A stretch of 64,000 bases of DNA, taken from assembly GCF_037440165.1 (NCBI RefSeq), contig NZ_JBBIUQ010000004.1, positions 115,207 to 179,206 on the forward strand, given 5' to 3'. Under the pieces are notes generated by a model that made no database searches, was not told where the DNA came from, and saw nothing but the letters and a program-made list of their open reading frames with translations. The stretch is from Ignavibacterium sp037440165 (GTDB lineage Bacteria; Bacteroidota; Ignavibacteria; Ignavibacteriales; Ignavibacteriaceae). The position numbers were made by a program, and so were the translations under genes. Shown here piece after piece: positions 26,520 through 35,209 of this stretch (position 1 is the first letter of the stretch; each line of letters begins with the position of its first letter).

Positions 26520-27017
26520 AAAAAAATCCCCTCCTCTTCGAGGAGGGGTGTCCCGATTTATCGGGACGGGGTGGTAGGATTATGAGACAAAACAGCAAAA
26601 AAATCTTTAACAAAAAAGAACTAAAACCACGACGGAAAGGGCTAAGAAACAACTCCACTTATGCAGAAGTATTTTTCTGGCAACAAGTAAAGGGCAGGCA
26701 ACTGGAGGGAAGAAAGTTCAGAAGACAGACCAGTATTGGTTCATATGTTGTTGATTTTTATTGTCCTGAAGAAAAACTTGTAGTTGAACTCGATGGCGAT
26801 GTTCATTTTAATACAGAAGCAGTTGATTACGACAAAGAGAGAACAGAATTTCTGGAATCAGTCGGATTAAAAGTTATTAGATTTGAAAATCAGGATGTAC
26901 TCAGTAATACTGAGTATGTGTTAAGTAAAATTAAAGAGTATTTTGATAAACAAACTTAACCACCCCGTCTTCCGCTTTGCGGAATCCACCCCTCCTTATT
27001 AAGGAGGGGATTCTTTT
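26520..27017. mobile_element. DUF559 nuclease cassette with palindromic inverted ends
   Basis: About 500 bases. Left end 26520-26575: hairpin CCCCTCCTC-TTC-GAGGAGGGG (26528-26548), second hairpin GTCCCGA-TTTA-TCGGGAC (26550-26567), then GGGGTGGT. Right end 26958-27017 is the mirror image: ACCACCCC, hairpin TTCCGC-TTT-GCGGAA (26970-26984), hairpin CCCCTCCTT-ATT-AAGGAGGGG (26989-27009), then ATTCTTTT. The ends are therefore inverted repeats of each other, each made of a conserved outer hairpin and a variable inner one. The DUF559 ORF fills the whole interior, its stop codon touching the right end. No transposase is present. The unit sits between the DUF72 gene and dinB. Confidence 0.7.
26582..26959 (+). 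CDS. DUF559 endonuclease-domain protein
   Basis: 125 residues. The Vsr-like/PD-(D/E)XK fold of DUF559 is complete: RKGLRNNSTYAEVFFWQQVKG, KFRRQTSIGSYVVDFYCPEEKLVVELDGDVH with the motif D...E-x-D, then YDKERTEFLESVGLKVIRFENQDVL. The Asp of VVDFYC and the Glu of VVELDG are the expected metal ligands. The protein probably nicks or cuts DNA. It is bounded on both sides by palindromic ends (see the cassette entry), which suggests that it mobilises this unit or is its selfish cargo. The ribosome binding site is poor (AGGA 3-4 bases before ATG). Confidence 0.82.
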   Translation: MRQNSKKIFNKKELKPRRKGLRNNSTYAEVFFWQQVKGRQLEGRKFRRQTSIGSYVVDFYCPEEKLVVELDGDVHFNTEAVDYDKERTEFLESVGLKVIRFENQDVLSNTEYVLSKIKEYFDKQT

Positions 27018-27026
27018 ATAAATTTT

Positions 27027-28172
27027 ATGCGTACAATTTTTCATCTTGATCTTGATGCTTTCTTTGTTTCTGTAGAGAGAATTCTCGATCCGAAGTTGAA
27101 CGGCAAACCAGTAATTGTCGGTGGTGATCCGAAATATGGAAGAGGAGTTGTTGCCGCCTGCTCTTATGAAGCACGCGTTTATGGATTACATTCTGCAATG
27201 CCGATTAGAACTGCTTATCGTCTCTGTCCGCACGGAATTTATCTTCACGGACATTTTGAAGAATATGAAAGATATTCGCAAGCAGTCAAAAATATTCTTG
27301 AACAATATGCTCCTTTGGTTGAGCAAGCATCAATAGATGAGTTTTATTTGGATATGACAGGCACACAAAAAATGTACGGCTCTATGTTTGCCTTTGCTTC
27401 TAAGCTGCAGGAAGCGATATGGAATAAACTTGGATTACCTTGTTCAATCGGAATTGGGAGTAATAAAACCGTTGCAAAGATTGGCTCTGATTGTATGAAA
27501 CCCAAAGGAATAACATTTATAATTCCCGGAATGGAAAAAGAGTTTCTCGCTCTGATGCCTGTTGAATCAATTCCCGGTGTTGGTAAAGTAATGAAGCAGC
27601 AGCTTAACTCAAGAGGAATATATCGGATAGGTGATATAACCAAACTGCCTGCTGATTATTTTTCCATTGCCTTTGGCAAATATGGAGTTGATTTGTGGAG
27701 AAAAGCTCACGGTGAGGGTATTGAATATCTTACAATTCAAAGAGAACGAAAAAGCATTTCGAGGGAGACTACATTCGGGAAAGATGTAACAAGTGATGAA
27801 GAGCTGAAACAAACTTTATTCTATCTCACTGGTAAAGTATGTCAATCATTAAGAAAGCGGGGTTGGGAAACATCTACTATAGAGATTAAACTTCGCTACA
27901 TTGATTTTCAAACTTTAATTCGCTCAAAAACTATTAAACCAACTGATGATGATAAGGTTGTTTTTGAAACAGCATTGGAGCTGCTAAGAAAAGCTAAAAT
28001 GCGTCGTGTTGCAGTTAGATTGATTGGAATTGGTTTAACTAACTTTTCGCCTGCAAGTGAGCAGGAATTTTTGTTTGAAGACCATGAAATCAAAAGAAAA
28101 AAAATGCTGAAAGCAGTTACAAAGGTTAGAGATAAATTTGGATATGATAAATTAAAATTTGGAATTAGTTAA
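27027..28172 (+). CDS. dinB: DNA polymerase IV
   Basis: 381-residue Y-family translesion polymerase. FHLDLDAFFVSVERI carries the first metal Asp and steric-gate Phe; VAACSYEARVYGLHSAMP is the fingers motif with YxAR; QASIDEFYLDMTGT carries catalytic DE. SIGIGSNKTVAKIGSDCMKPKGI and the PGVGKVMKQQL helix-hairpin-helix follow, then the little-finger domain. No C-terminal beta-clamp peptide is obvious by eye. SOS control is likely given nearby lexA but no operator is visible, because the DUF559 cassette ends 9-10 bases before this gene's leader; the only SD-like AAGGAGG lies in the cassette, about 19 bases from the ATG. Confidence 0.95.
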   Translation: MRTIFHLDLDAFFVSVERILDPKLNGKPVIVGGDPKYGRGVVAACSYEARVYGLHSAMPIRTAYRLCPHGIYLHGHFEEYERYSQAVKNILEQYAPLVEQASIDEFYLDMTGTQKMYGSMFAFASKLQEAIWNKLGLPCSIGIGSNKTVAKIGSDCMKPKGITFIIPGMEKEFLALMPVESIPGVGKVMKQQLNSRGIYRIGDITKLPADYFSIAFGKYGVDLWRKAHGEGIEYLTIQRERKSISRETTFGKDVTSDEELKQTLFYLTGKVCQSLRKRGWETSTIEIKLRYIDFQTLIRSKTIKPTDDDKVVFETALELLRKAKMRRVAVRLIGIGLTNFSPASEQEFLFEDHEIKRKKMLKAVTKVRDKFGYDKLKFGIS

Positions 28173-28208
28173 ATCTACCAATCAAAATGATTTTCATAAC
28201 TGTGCTGT

Positions 28209-28802
28209 TTATTGTATCAGTTTATCATCAAATGTTACTCTTATGCCATCTTTAATCTTTTCATAATATATGATAGGAACATTAATTTTTTCAGAAATAG
28301 ATTTCTTAGTTAAATATGTATGCGGTTTAATACTAATAGCGATATTATCAATAAATCCATCAATACCTTGAGATTCTTCTTCGGGTTTAGCAAGTCTATA
28401 TGAAACATTAAAGTTATCAGCTACTCGCTTTAAGATGGCTTCCTGAAACTTTAACCCAACGAAAGTTTTTACAATTACAAGGTCTCGTATCCAAAGTTCA
28501 ACCATTTCATTGTCAATTTTCGTCATTACTTCCTTGAAGTGCTCAAGCATTTCAGAAATTTTTGCTGCGGCTTTCTGTATTGCTTCAGGATGCTTTTTAA
28601 GATACCATTCTTCCCAATCATTTAATTTAGTTCCCTTAAATTCTTTAATAAGCTCACTCATTTGACCAACAACTGATGGTCTGGTTCCTTGTGCACTTTG
28701 ATTAGCAAGATTTAGAATTTGAGTCGCGTACTTTGGAAAAGTCACAGGATCTTGTTCTAATAATGAAAGAATTTCGGAGTTTGAAATTTTAATTGTTTTC
28801 AT
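28209..28802 (-). CDS. MjaI-like type II restriction endonuclease
   Basis: 197 residues. ILNLANQSAQGTRPSVVGQMSELIKEF and EWEEWYLKKHPEAIQKAAAKI match my recollection of the MjaI restriction endonuclease family, whose type member cuts CTAG. A plausible catalytic region is GIDGFIDNIAISIKPHTY (Asp ... I-K, PD-(D/E)XK-like). The gene follows a DNA methyltransferase with a 14-base overlap, the expected order for a restriction-modification pair, and this supports the call. The specificity CTAG is inference from the family. Confidence 0.7.
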   Translation of the reverse strand: MKTIKISNSEILSLLEQDPVTFPKYATQILNLANQSAQGTRPSVVGQMSELIKEFKGTKLNDWEEWYLKKHPEAIQKAAAKISEMLEHFKEVMTKIDNEMVELWIRDLVIVKTFVGLKFQEAILKRVADNFNVSYRLAKPEEESQGIDGFIDNIAISIKPHTYLTKKSISEKINVPIIYYEKIKDGIRVTFDDKLIQ

Positions 28803-30096
28803 TAATTAGGATACTATCGTAGAGTTTATTGAATTTTTCTTTGTATTTGTAATCTATGCTGTTATCAACTAAAACTAATCGGTTTTTAATCAAATGTGCA
28901 TTAATAAATGTTTTGTTTTCTAAATATAAGTAACATAATAAGTTATTTTCCCAATCGTACTTTATATTATCAAATTTCATAAACACTTTTTTCCCTTTTA
29001 CTTTATCTTCTAAGAATTTCTTCGCTTGATTTTTTTTGTGCTTATCTTCACGAATTCCAATAAGTCTTATAATTGAATCATTTTCTAATTTAATTCTTTC
29101 TGAGCTGATTATTTCAATTACTTTATAAAATTCTTTTCTTTTATTGTTTCCGTTCATATCTATGCGAGAGCCAAATTGAAATTGTTTTGGATCAACTTTC
29201 TTATCAAACGAATGTGGGTCCTTGAAAATATATGGTAATTTTTGAATTTCTTTTTCAAAATTGATCTCGATGGATTGTTGTTCAATGAATTCAAAAGATG
29301 TCCCTAAAATATCTTTTTGATTGATGTTTAATTTAGTTTTTATAACAGGTATGAATTGCGAATTAATTTCGTAACCAACAGAATTTCTACCTAAACTTTT
29401 TGCAGCTAAACTAGTAGTTCCACTCCCAAGAAATGGATCAAGAACTGTTTCATTAACGAAAGAAAACATTTTAATTAGTCTCTTTGGCAATTCTTCAGGA
29501 AACATAGCAATGTGACCATTTTGTTTTACTCCTGAAAAATTCCAATGCCCAACGAAATATGAATTCCATTCTTCTGGGCTCATTTTTGAAAGTTCTTTCT
29601 GTTCCTTAGTTGGCTTGGGGCTTTCACCAAGCTTTTTGAAAATAAGTATAAATTCATAATCAAGTTTTAGAATTCCATTTCTAGGATATGGATATGAGCC
29701 CATCTGAACTCCACCTCCTGTCGTATTAGAAGTGGTAACTTTTTGCCAGATTATAGCCCCCATATAATCAAAGCCAATAGTTTCACAAAATTTGATTATT
29801 TCTTCTCTAATCGGTATGACTTTATATCGACCATAATAGACGGATCTTGCAAACTGGTCACCAATGTTGACACATAATCGACAACCCGGATGCAGCACAC
29901 GATAACATTCTTTCCATACAAGATTTAGGTTATTAATGTAATTCTCATAGCTATCGTTAAATCCAATTTGGCTGGAAGTTCCATAATCTTTCAACTGCCA
30001 ATATGGAGGTGAAGTAATTATTAAGTGTATAGAATTATCTTTCAATTCTATCATTTTTCTACTATCACCTCGAATTATTTTATGATGAGTATTCAT
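28789..30096 (-). CDS. DNA methyltransferase with C-terminal SNase-like domain
   Basis: About 435 residues. The frame runs from a TTG at 30105, but the ATG at 30096 is the more likely start. Motif order is TSPPYW (IV, about residue 28-33) before DPFLGSGTT (I, about 215-223), the beta-group arrangement; TSPPYW favours N4-cytosine methylation. SAM binding and the target motif therefore look intact. About 325-430 resembles a staphylococcal-nuclease OB fold (FYKVIEIISSERIKL, IIRLIGI, AKKFLEDKVKGKKVFMKF, CYLYLENKTFINAHLIKN), but the nuclease residues (Asp40, Arg87 equivalents) are not conserved, so it is probably non-catalytic. It protects host sites from the downstream MjaI-like enzyme. Confidence 0.85.
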   Translation of the reverse strand: MNTHHKIIRGDSRKMIELKDNSIHLIITSPPYWQLKDYGTSSQIGFNDSYENYINNLNLVWKECYRVLHPGCRLCVNIGDQFARSVYYGRYKVIPIREEIIKFCETIGFDYMGAIIWQKVTTSNTTGGGVQMGSYPYPRNGILKLDYEFILIFKKLGESPKPTKEQKELSKMSPEEWNSYFVGHWNFSGVKQNGHIAMFPEELPKRLIKMFSFVNETVLDPFLGSGTTSLAAKSLGRNSVGYEINSQFIPVIKTKLNINQKDILGTSFEFIEQQSIEINFEKEIQKLPYIFKDPHSFDKKVDPKQFQFGSRIDMNGNNKRKEFYKVIEIISSERIKLENDSIIRLIGIREDKHKKNQAKKFLEDKVKGKKVFMKFDNIKYDWENNLLCYLYLENKTFINAHLIKNRLVLVDNSIDYKYKEKFNKLYDSILINENN

Positions 30097-30176
30097 ATAA
30101 CGCAAAATTATTAGGAATAAGATTTAAACTTTTTAATAAATTTTTAAGACAATATTAGAAATAAAAATAATTCCAA

Positions 30177-30521
30177 TCATCCCGGAGGCCAGTTCATTTT
30201 TCTGCTGCCGAGCAGATGCATATGCAAATGATATACTTCCTGTCCACCATTATTGCCGCAATTAAACACTAAACGAAAACCATCTTCAGCAATACCAAGA
30301 TCACTGGCAATTTTATTTGCAGCATCAAACATTTCACCCAATAGTTGAGCATGCTCTTTACCTTTTATATCTGTCACTTTTGGAATTTCTATTTTGGGAA
30401 TGATAAGAATGTGAACAGGAGCTTGTGGTCGAATATCTCTAAAAGCTAAAACATTTTCGGATTCATAAACTATATCTGCTGGAATTTCTCTGTTAATAAT
30501 TTTTGAAAAGATAGTTGACAT
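30177..30521 (-). CDS. HIT family (HinT-like) nucleotide hydrolase
   Basis: 114 residues, typical for HinT. TIFSKIINREIPADIVYESENVLAFRDIRPQAPVHILIIPK opens the fold; GQEVYHLHMHLLGSRKMNWPPG contains the histidine triad HxHxH. Such proteins hydrolyse purine nucleoside phosphoramidates. The ATG overlaps the stop of the upstream NtrC-type regulator (TAATG) and has GGAGGA ahead, so they are translationally coupled, though the functional link is unknown. Confidence 0.92.
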   Translation of the reverse strand: MSTIFSKIINREIPADIVYESENVLAFRDIRPQAPVHILIIPKIEIPKVTDIKGKEHAQLLGEMFDAANKIASDLGIAEDGFRLVFNCGNNGGQEVYHLHMHLLGSRKMNWPPG

Positions 30522-31876
30522 TATTCCTCCTTCTCGATTCCGTATTTTCTCATTTTTGTGTAAAGGTGACTTCTTTGAATATCAAGAATTTCTGCAGTCT
30601 TACTGATATTCCAATCATTAACTTTAAGTTGTTTAAGAATAAAAGCTCTTTCAGCTTTCTCCTTAAATTCCTGAAACGAATTGCTTGTTTCAATAAGATT
30701 ATCTAAAGATGCCTGAGTTCCGGTAAACAGAAAATCAATGTCTTTTGCAGAAATTTCTTTTTTATCAACAATAATGATGATTCGTTCTACAATATTTCTG
30801 AGTTCACGAACATTACCTGTCCAGGGCTGTGCTTGCAGCAATTTAATTGCATCATCTGTGAATCGAACCGATGGTTTTTTATGTTTAGTAGTAATCTCTT
30901 TACAGAAATGTTCAACCAGAATCGGAATATCTTCAACTCTTTCTCTTAATGGCGGAACATGAATCGGAATAACATTTAGTCTGTGATATAAGTCCTCTCT
31001 GAAATTTCCTTTTTGAATTTCATCATATATATTCTTATTAGTTGCGGCAATAATTCTAACATCAACTTCAATCTTTTTTCCACCGCCAACTCGTTCAATT
31101 CTTCCTTCTTCAATTGCTCTGAGCACTTTTGCTTGTGCCTGTAAGCTCATATCTCCAATTTCATCAAGAAAAATTATTCCTTTATTTGCAAGCTCAAATT
31201 TTCCGATTCTCTGAGAAACTGCACCTGTGAATGAACCTTTCTCGTGACCAAACAATTCTGATTCGATTAGTTCATTTGGAATAGCTGCACAGTTTACTTC
31301 GATAAAAGGTTTATCTTTTCTTTCACTTTTTTTATGAATCGCTCGGGCGACAAGTTCTTTTCCCGTTCCATTTTCGCCAGTAATTAAAACTCTTGTATCA
31401 AGCGGTGCAACTTTTTCAATCAGTTCAAGAATTTTTTGAATAGCTTTGCTTCGTCCTAAAATTTCACCTTCGCCAACGAAAGTTTTTTTTATTTCTTCAT
31501 TCTCTTCTTTCAGTGCTGCTTGCTCGGTGGCATTTCGAACACTGATTAGTAATTTGTCCCGGTCAATTGGTTTTTCAAGAAAATCGAATGCACCAAGTCG
31601 TGTTGCTTTAATAGCATTCTCAACACTTCCGTGAGCGGAAATAATTATTACTGATGTTGGGGGTTTTGATTCTTTTATTTTTTTAAGTACTTCAAAACCA
31701 TTCATCTCTGGCATTTGAATATCTAACAGGACGGCGGCAAAGTCCTGTTCATTAAATTTTCTTAATCCTTCAATTGCACTTGTAGTTGAATCAACAGCAT
31801 AACCTTCATATTCAAGAATCATACTTATGCTGTTACAAATCTCTTGTTCGTCATCTATGATTAGTACTGGTTTCAT
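30521..31876 (-). CDS. NtrC-family sigma-54-dependent response regulator
   Basis: 451 residues. Receiver 1-120 (IIDDEQEI, phospho-Asp in AVLLDIQMP, SAHGS, LEKPID). AAA+ domain 145-380 with Walker A GENGTGKE, the sigma-54 contact loop ESELFGHEKGSFTGA (GAFTGA with Ser for Ala), Walker B GIIFLDEIGDM, and arginine finger region LYHRLNVIPI. C-terminal Fis-type HTH about 410-445 (NISKTAEILDIQRSHLYTKMRKYGI). It activates sigma-54 promoters after phosphorylation. No cognate kinase is adjacent on this strand; the histidine kinase at 32608 is paired with its own LuxR-type regulator. The start overlaps the upstream gene by 4 bases. Confidence 0.94.
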   Translation of the reverse strand: MKPVLIIDDEQEICNSISMILEYEGYAVDSTTSAIEGLRKFNEQDFAAVLLDIQMPEMNGFEVLKKIKESKPPTSVIIISAHGSVENAIKATRLGAFDFLEKPIDRDKLLISVRNATEQAALKEENEEIKKTFVGEGEILGRSKAIQKILELIEKVAPLDTRVLITGENGTGKELVARAIHKKSERKDKPFIEVNCAAIPNELIESELFGHEKGSFTGAVSQRIGKFELANKGIIFLDEIGDMSLQAQAKVLRAIEEGRIERVGGGKKIEVDVRIIAATNKNIYDEIQKGNFREDLYHRLNVIPIHVPPLRERVEDIPILVEHFCKEITTKHKKPSVRFTDDAIKLLQAQPWTGNVRELRNIVERIIIIVDKKEISAKDIDFLFTGTQASLDNLIETSNSFQEFKEKAERAFILKQLKVNDWNISKTAEILDIQRSHLYTKMRKYGIEKEE

Positions 31877-32517
31877 AATACAAATTTAAAAAAGTTTATT
31901 GATCGTAATAATAGAATTTGTGATGGTAATAAATCCTTATTTTCTTTTAGCAGTTTTCCGAAAAGTCGTCCATAATAATTTACATCAATATCTCTGTAAT
32001 CAATGCTGCTTTGAACTTTAAAACTTTCTTCAAATGCTTCTACAAAATAACCAATTAGCTCACCTAAATCAAAGATGTTAGATTCATATGACAGAAAAGC
32101 ACTTCCGAAAAAATGAGCAAGTTTATCTAAATCACCATAAGCATTATCAGGAGTATCTATAAAAAGATATTTAGGAAGATTATTATTCTTTTTGTTGAAT
32201 GTCTCTTCGTCTGCAGATATTAATTGATAGTAAACAACAGTATTAATCACCGGAAGCACAATTGGAACTTCACGATAAGGTACAGTGGCAAACATTAATG
32301 AAAGTAGTGTTTCTCCGTAATCATTACAATTTATTTTCAGCGCTTTTAGGTAAATGGAATCAACAGCTGACAAATCACCAGAAGATTTTCTGATTTCAAC
32401 AAATTCTTCTGATGCGATAAACTCTGATATTGAATTTACAGCTTTAGATAAGTTGCTTTGCTGAGGATGAATGTTTATGTATATAAAAACAAAAAGGAGA
32501 AAAAAATATTTAATCAT
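31873..32517 (-). CDS. secreted hypothetical protein
   Basis: 214 residues with an N-terminal hydrophobic signal (MIKYFFLLFVFIYINI) and no later membrane helix. I do not recognise a family. The segment DKLAHFFGSAFLSYESN is the most conserved-looking and recalls the DKxxH motif of DUF2279/YfiM-type lipoproteins, but this is weak. The gene heads a probable operon with the NtrC regulator (4-base overlap) and HIT gene, and is divergent from the histidine kinase at 32608. Confidence 0.6.
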   Translation of the reverse strand: MIKYFFLLFVFIYINIHPQQSNLSKAVNSISEFIASEEFVEIRKSSGDLSAVDSIYLKALKINCNDYGETLLSLMFATVPYREVPIVLPVINTVVYYQLISADEETFNKKNNNLPKYLFIDTPDNAYGDLDKLAHFFGSAFLSYESNIFDLGELIGYFVEAFEESFKVQSSIDYRDIDVNYYGRLFGKLLKENKDLLPSQILLLRSINFFKFVL

Positions 32518-32607
32518 AAATAAAAATCTGTTAGACTTTTCTGTTGATAATATTATTTTTGTTCCAATAGCAATAACTAATTCGAAACTATTACCTTATT
32601 TTCAGAT

Positions 32608-34383
32608 ATGTTAATGTTTTTTAAAGAGAACAAATTACTGTTCATAATTTTCTCATTATTTATTTGCAGCAATTCAAATTCACAATCCAAATTAAATGAT
32701 ATTGATAATATAAATTCAACACCTTACGAAGAAATAGTATCTGACTTGCAGAAATATGAGAACATTTTTAATAAAAATTTATCTGAAGCAAAGCGAATTG
32801 GATATGAAAAGGGAATTGCAAAGTCTCTTAGTAATCTTGCTTTAGTTCACTATCTAAAAGGTGATTATGATAAGTCAACTAATTATCATATCGAAGCTAT
32901 TGAGATTTTTGAAAGGAATAAAATGTATGATGAGCTGAGTAATGAATATGGTGAATTAGGTTATCAGATGAAAAGAAGAAATTTAGGTAAAGCAATAGAG
33001 TTTATGCAGTCAGCAATATTTATTGCTGAAAAAAATAATCTCTCTCAATTCAAATTAAGTAAGCTGTATGATAATTATGGTGTTCTCAAGGAAATGGGAA
33101 ATGAATTTGATAGTGCATTTTATTATTATAACAAAGCCCTTCAAATAAAAAAGTCGCTTAACGATTCCATCGGTATTCCTTATAGTTTAAATAAAATAGC
33201 AGCGCTAAAAGCAAATCTCGGAAACTTTAAAGAAGCATATGAATATCTTAACCTTTCTGATGAATTTAGAAATAAAGAAAAAGGTGAGTTTGGACGACTG
33301 GAAAACCTTTCACTTCACGGTGATTTTTTAGTTTTTCAAAACCGAACTGATGAAGCAATAAAAAAGTTTAATGAAGTATTTCACATCGCAAAGCAGATTA
33401 ATTATTCTTATCTGATGCTCTATAGTCTCGATAATCTCATCAAACTTTACAAAAAGGGAAAAGACTACGAGCAGGCACTGGATAAAATGGAATTATACAC
33501 AACTTTGAAAGACAGCATTGACGGTTATAATATTCGGTCAAGAATTGCGCAACTTGAAATTGCATATGAGACACAAAATAAAGATAGAGTAATATCTGAA
33601 AACCAATTGAAATTAAAAGCCAAAGAACAGCAATTAATCTTCACTATCAGCTCGCTGATTTTGATAATTATTATTTTTATAGGAGTTTACAAATACCAGC
33701 AGCTTAAGAAGAAAAAAGAATTAACTGAGTTTGAGTTCAAAGCGAAAATTAAAAGTGCAGAAATGGAGAAAAAATTGTCAGATGAAAAGCTGAGAATATC
33801 ACGCGAACTTCATGATAATATCGGTTCGCAATTAACATTTATTATTAGTTCTTTGGATAATATAATATATAAAAACTCAATTGCTGAGTCTAAAAATTCC
33901 ATCAATGCATTAAGGGATTTTGGAAGAAATGCTTTATCTGATTTACGAAATACAATTTGGGCAATGAAACAACAAAACGGAACTTTTGATAGTTTGTATC
34001 TTAAAGTTAATGAGCTGGTTTCAAAATTGAATGAATCCTTAAATGATTTGACTATTGAAATAAATAATGAAGTTCGAAATGATTTCTCGCTGACTTCAAC
34101 ACAAATACTAAATCTCTACAGAATAATTCAGGAGGCAATTCAGAACGCTATTAAACATTCAAAAGCATCTTTAATAAAAATACATTTTTCAGGTAGTGAT
34201 TCAGAGTTTGGATTTGTTATAACTGATAATGGAAAAGGATTCAATTTGAATGAAAATCAATTCGGTAATGGAATAACGAATATGAAAAAAAGATGCAGTG
34301 ATATTGGCGGAGAATTGTATATTGAATCAAATTATTCCGGAACTAAAATTGGTTGTTTTCTTAATAAAAGTAATTCCGGATAG
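32608..34383 (+). CDS. TPR-containing NarL-type sensor histidine kinase
   Basis: 591 residues. Signal/anchor at 1-25, then tetratricopeptide repeats about 50-310 in the periplasm (GIAKSLSNLALVHYLKGDYDKST). One helix at about 345-363, a coiled linker, and a HisKA_3 dimerisation box LRISRELHDNIGSQL with the phospho-His. The HATPase follows with the N-box RIIQEAIQNAIKHSKAS and VITDNGKGF, then FGNGITNMKKRC. All catalytic motifs look intact. The LuxR-type regulator 55 bases downstream is the obvious partner. Two ATGs (32608, 32614) are possible. Confidence 0.92.
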   Translation: MLMFFKENKLLFIIFSLFICSNSNSQSKLNDIDNINSTPYEEIVSDLQKYENIFNKNLSEAKRIGYEKGIAKSLSNLALVHYLKGDYDKSTNYHIEAIEIFERNKMYDELSNEYGELGYQMKRRNLGKAIEFMQSAIFIAEKNNLSQFKLSKLYDNYGVLKEMGNEFDSAFYYYNKALQIKKSLNDSIGIPYSLNKIAALKANLGNFKEAYEYLNLSDEFRNKEKGEFGRLENLSLHGDFLVFQNRTDEAIKKFNEVFHIAKQINYSYLMLYSLDNLIKLYKKGKDYEQALDKMELYTTLKDSIDGYNIRSRIAQLEIAYETQNKDRVISENQLKLKAKEQQLIFTISSLILIIIIFIGVYKYQQLKKKKELTEFEFKAKIKSAEMEKKLSDEKLRISRELHDNIGSQLTFIISSLDNIIYKNSIAESKNSINALRDFGRNALSDLRNTIWAMKQQNGTFDSLYLKVNELVSKLNESLNDLTIEINNEVRNDFSLTSTQILNLYRIIQEAIQNAIKHSKASLIKIHFSGSDSEFGFVITDNGKGFNLNENQFGNGITNMKKRCSDIGGELYIESNYSGTKIGCFLNKSNSG

Positions 34384-34444
34384 TGCATTTGACTTATTGC
34401 TAAATATTACAGTTCAGTAATAAATTCACTTTACAAAATTGACA

Positions 34445-35110
34445 ATGAATATGAAAATAGAATTAGCCATCGTTGAGGATAATGAATTTCTGGTTAAATC
34501 GATAACAGAAAAATTATCATTATTCCCTGATAAATTTAAAATCGTTTTTGTAGGAAGGAACGGTCAGGAGATAGTTGATTACCTAGTATCCAATCAAAAA
34601 AAACCCGATGTAATATTGATGGATATCGAAATGCCGGTTATGGAAGGAATCAGAGCGACTGAAATAATTTCGGAAAAATATCCGGAAATAAAAATAATAA
34701 TGTTAACTGTATTTGATGATGAGGAAAAAATTTTTAATGCCATAAAAGCAGGTGCAAGTGGTTATCTGTTGAAAGATGAACCAGTAGAAAGAATACTTGA
34801 AAACATCGAGATTGTTTTATTGGGCGGAGCACCAATGTCAGCAACAATTGCTGCCAAAACTTTACAACTATTAAAGCGCTCTGAGAAGTCCTCGACAACT
34901 GAAAAGAATAATACTTATAATCTTTCCAAAAGAGAAATTGAAATACTTGAACTCTTAAAGCAAGGCTATGATTATAACAGAGCAGCTGAGCAATTGTTTA
35001 TTTCACCTTTCACAGTAAGAAAACATATCGAAAACATTTACAGAAAACTTCAGGTTAACAACAAAATGCAGGCAGTTCAGAAGGCAATTCAAAATAAAAT
35101 TATAAAGTAA
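34445..35110 (+). CDS. NarL/FixJ-family response regulator
   Basis: About 221 residues. Receiver 1-120 with AIVEDNEF, phospho-Asp in VILMDIEMPVMEG, LTVFDD and LLKDEP. LuxR-type HTH about 150-215 (LSKREIEILELLKQGYDYNRAAEQLFISPFTVRKHIENIYRKL). The frame opens at a TTG (34439); ATGs at 34445 and 34451 are better. It pairs with the upstream TPR kinase. Its targets may include the secreted protein genes that follow, but no site is visible. Confidence 0.93.
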   Translation: MNMKIELAIVEDNEFLVKSITEKLSLFPDKFKIVFVGRNGQEIVDYLVSNQKKPDVILMDIEMPVMEGIRATEIISEKYPEIKIIMLTVFDDEEKIFNAIKAGASGYLLKDEPVERILENIEIVLLGGAPMSATIAAKTLQLLKRSEKSSTTEKNNTYNLSKREIEILELLKQGYDYNRAAEQLFISPFTVRKHIENIYRKLQVNNKMQAVQKAIQNKIIK

Positions 35111-35209
35111 CCACATCTAAAAATACGACATCTGCCTTATTTACCTTCCATAACTCTAAAATTATTTTCGTATCGAGCATATTTAAAATCACTTTATTAT
35201 GAGGTAAAA

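Noticed and set aside
31873..32517. Assignment of the secreted protein to DUF2279/YfiM
   Set aside because: Only the DKLAH motif matches; total length and remaining sequence differ.
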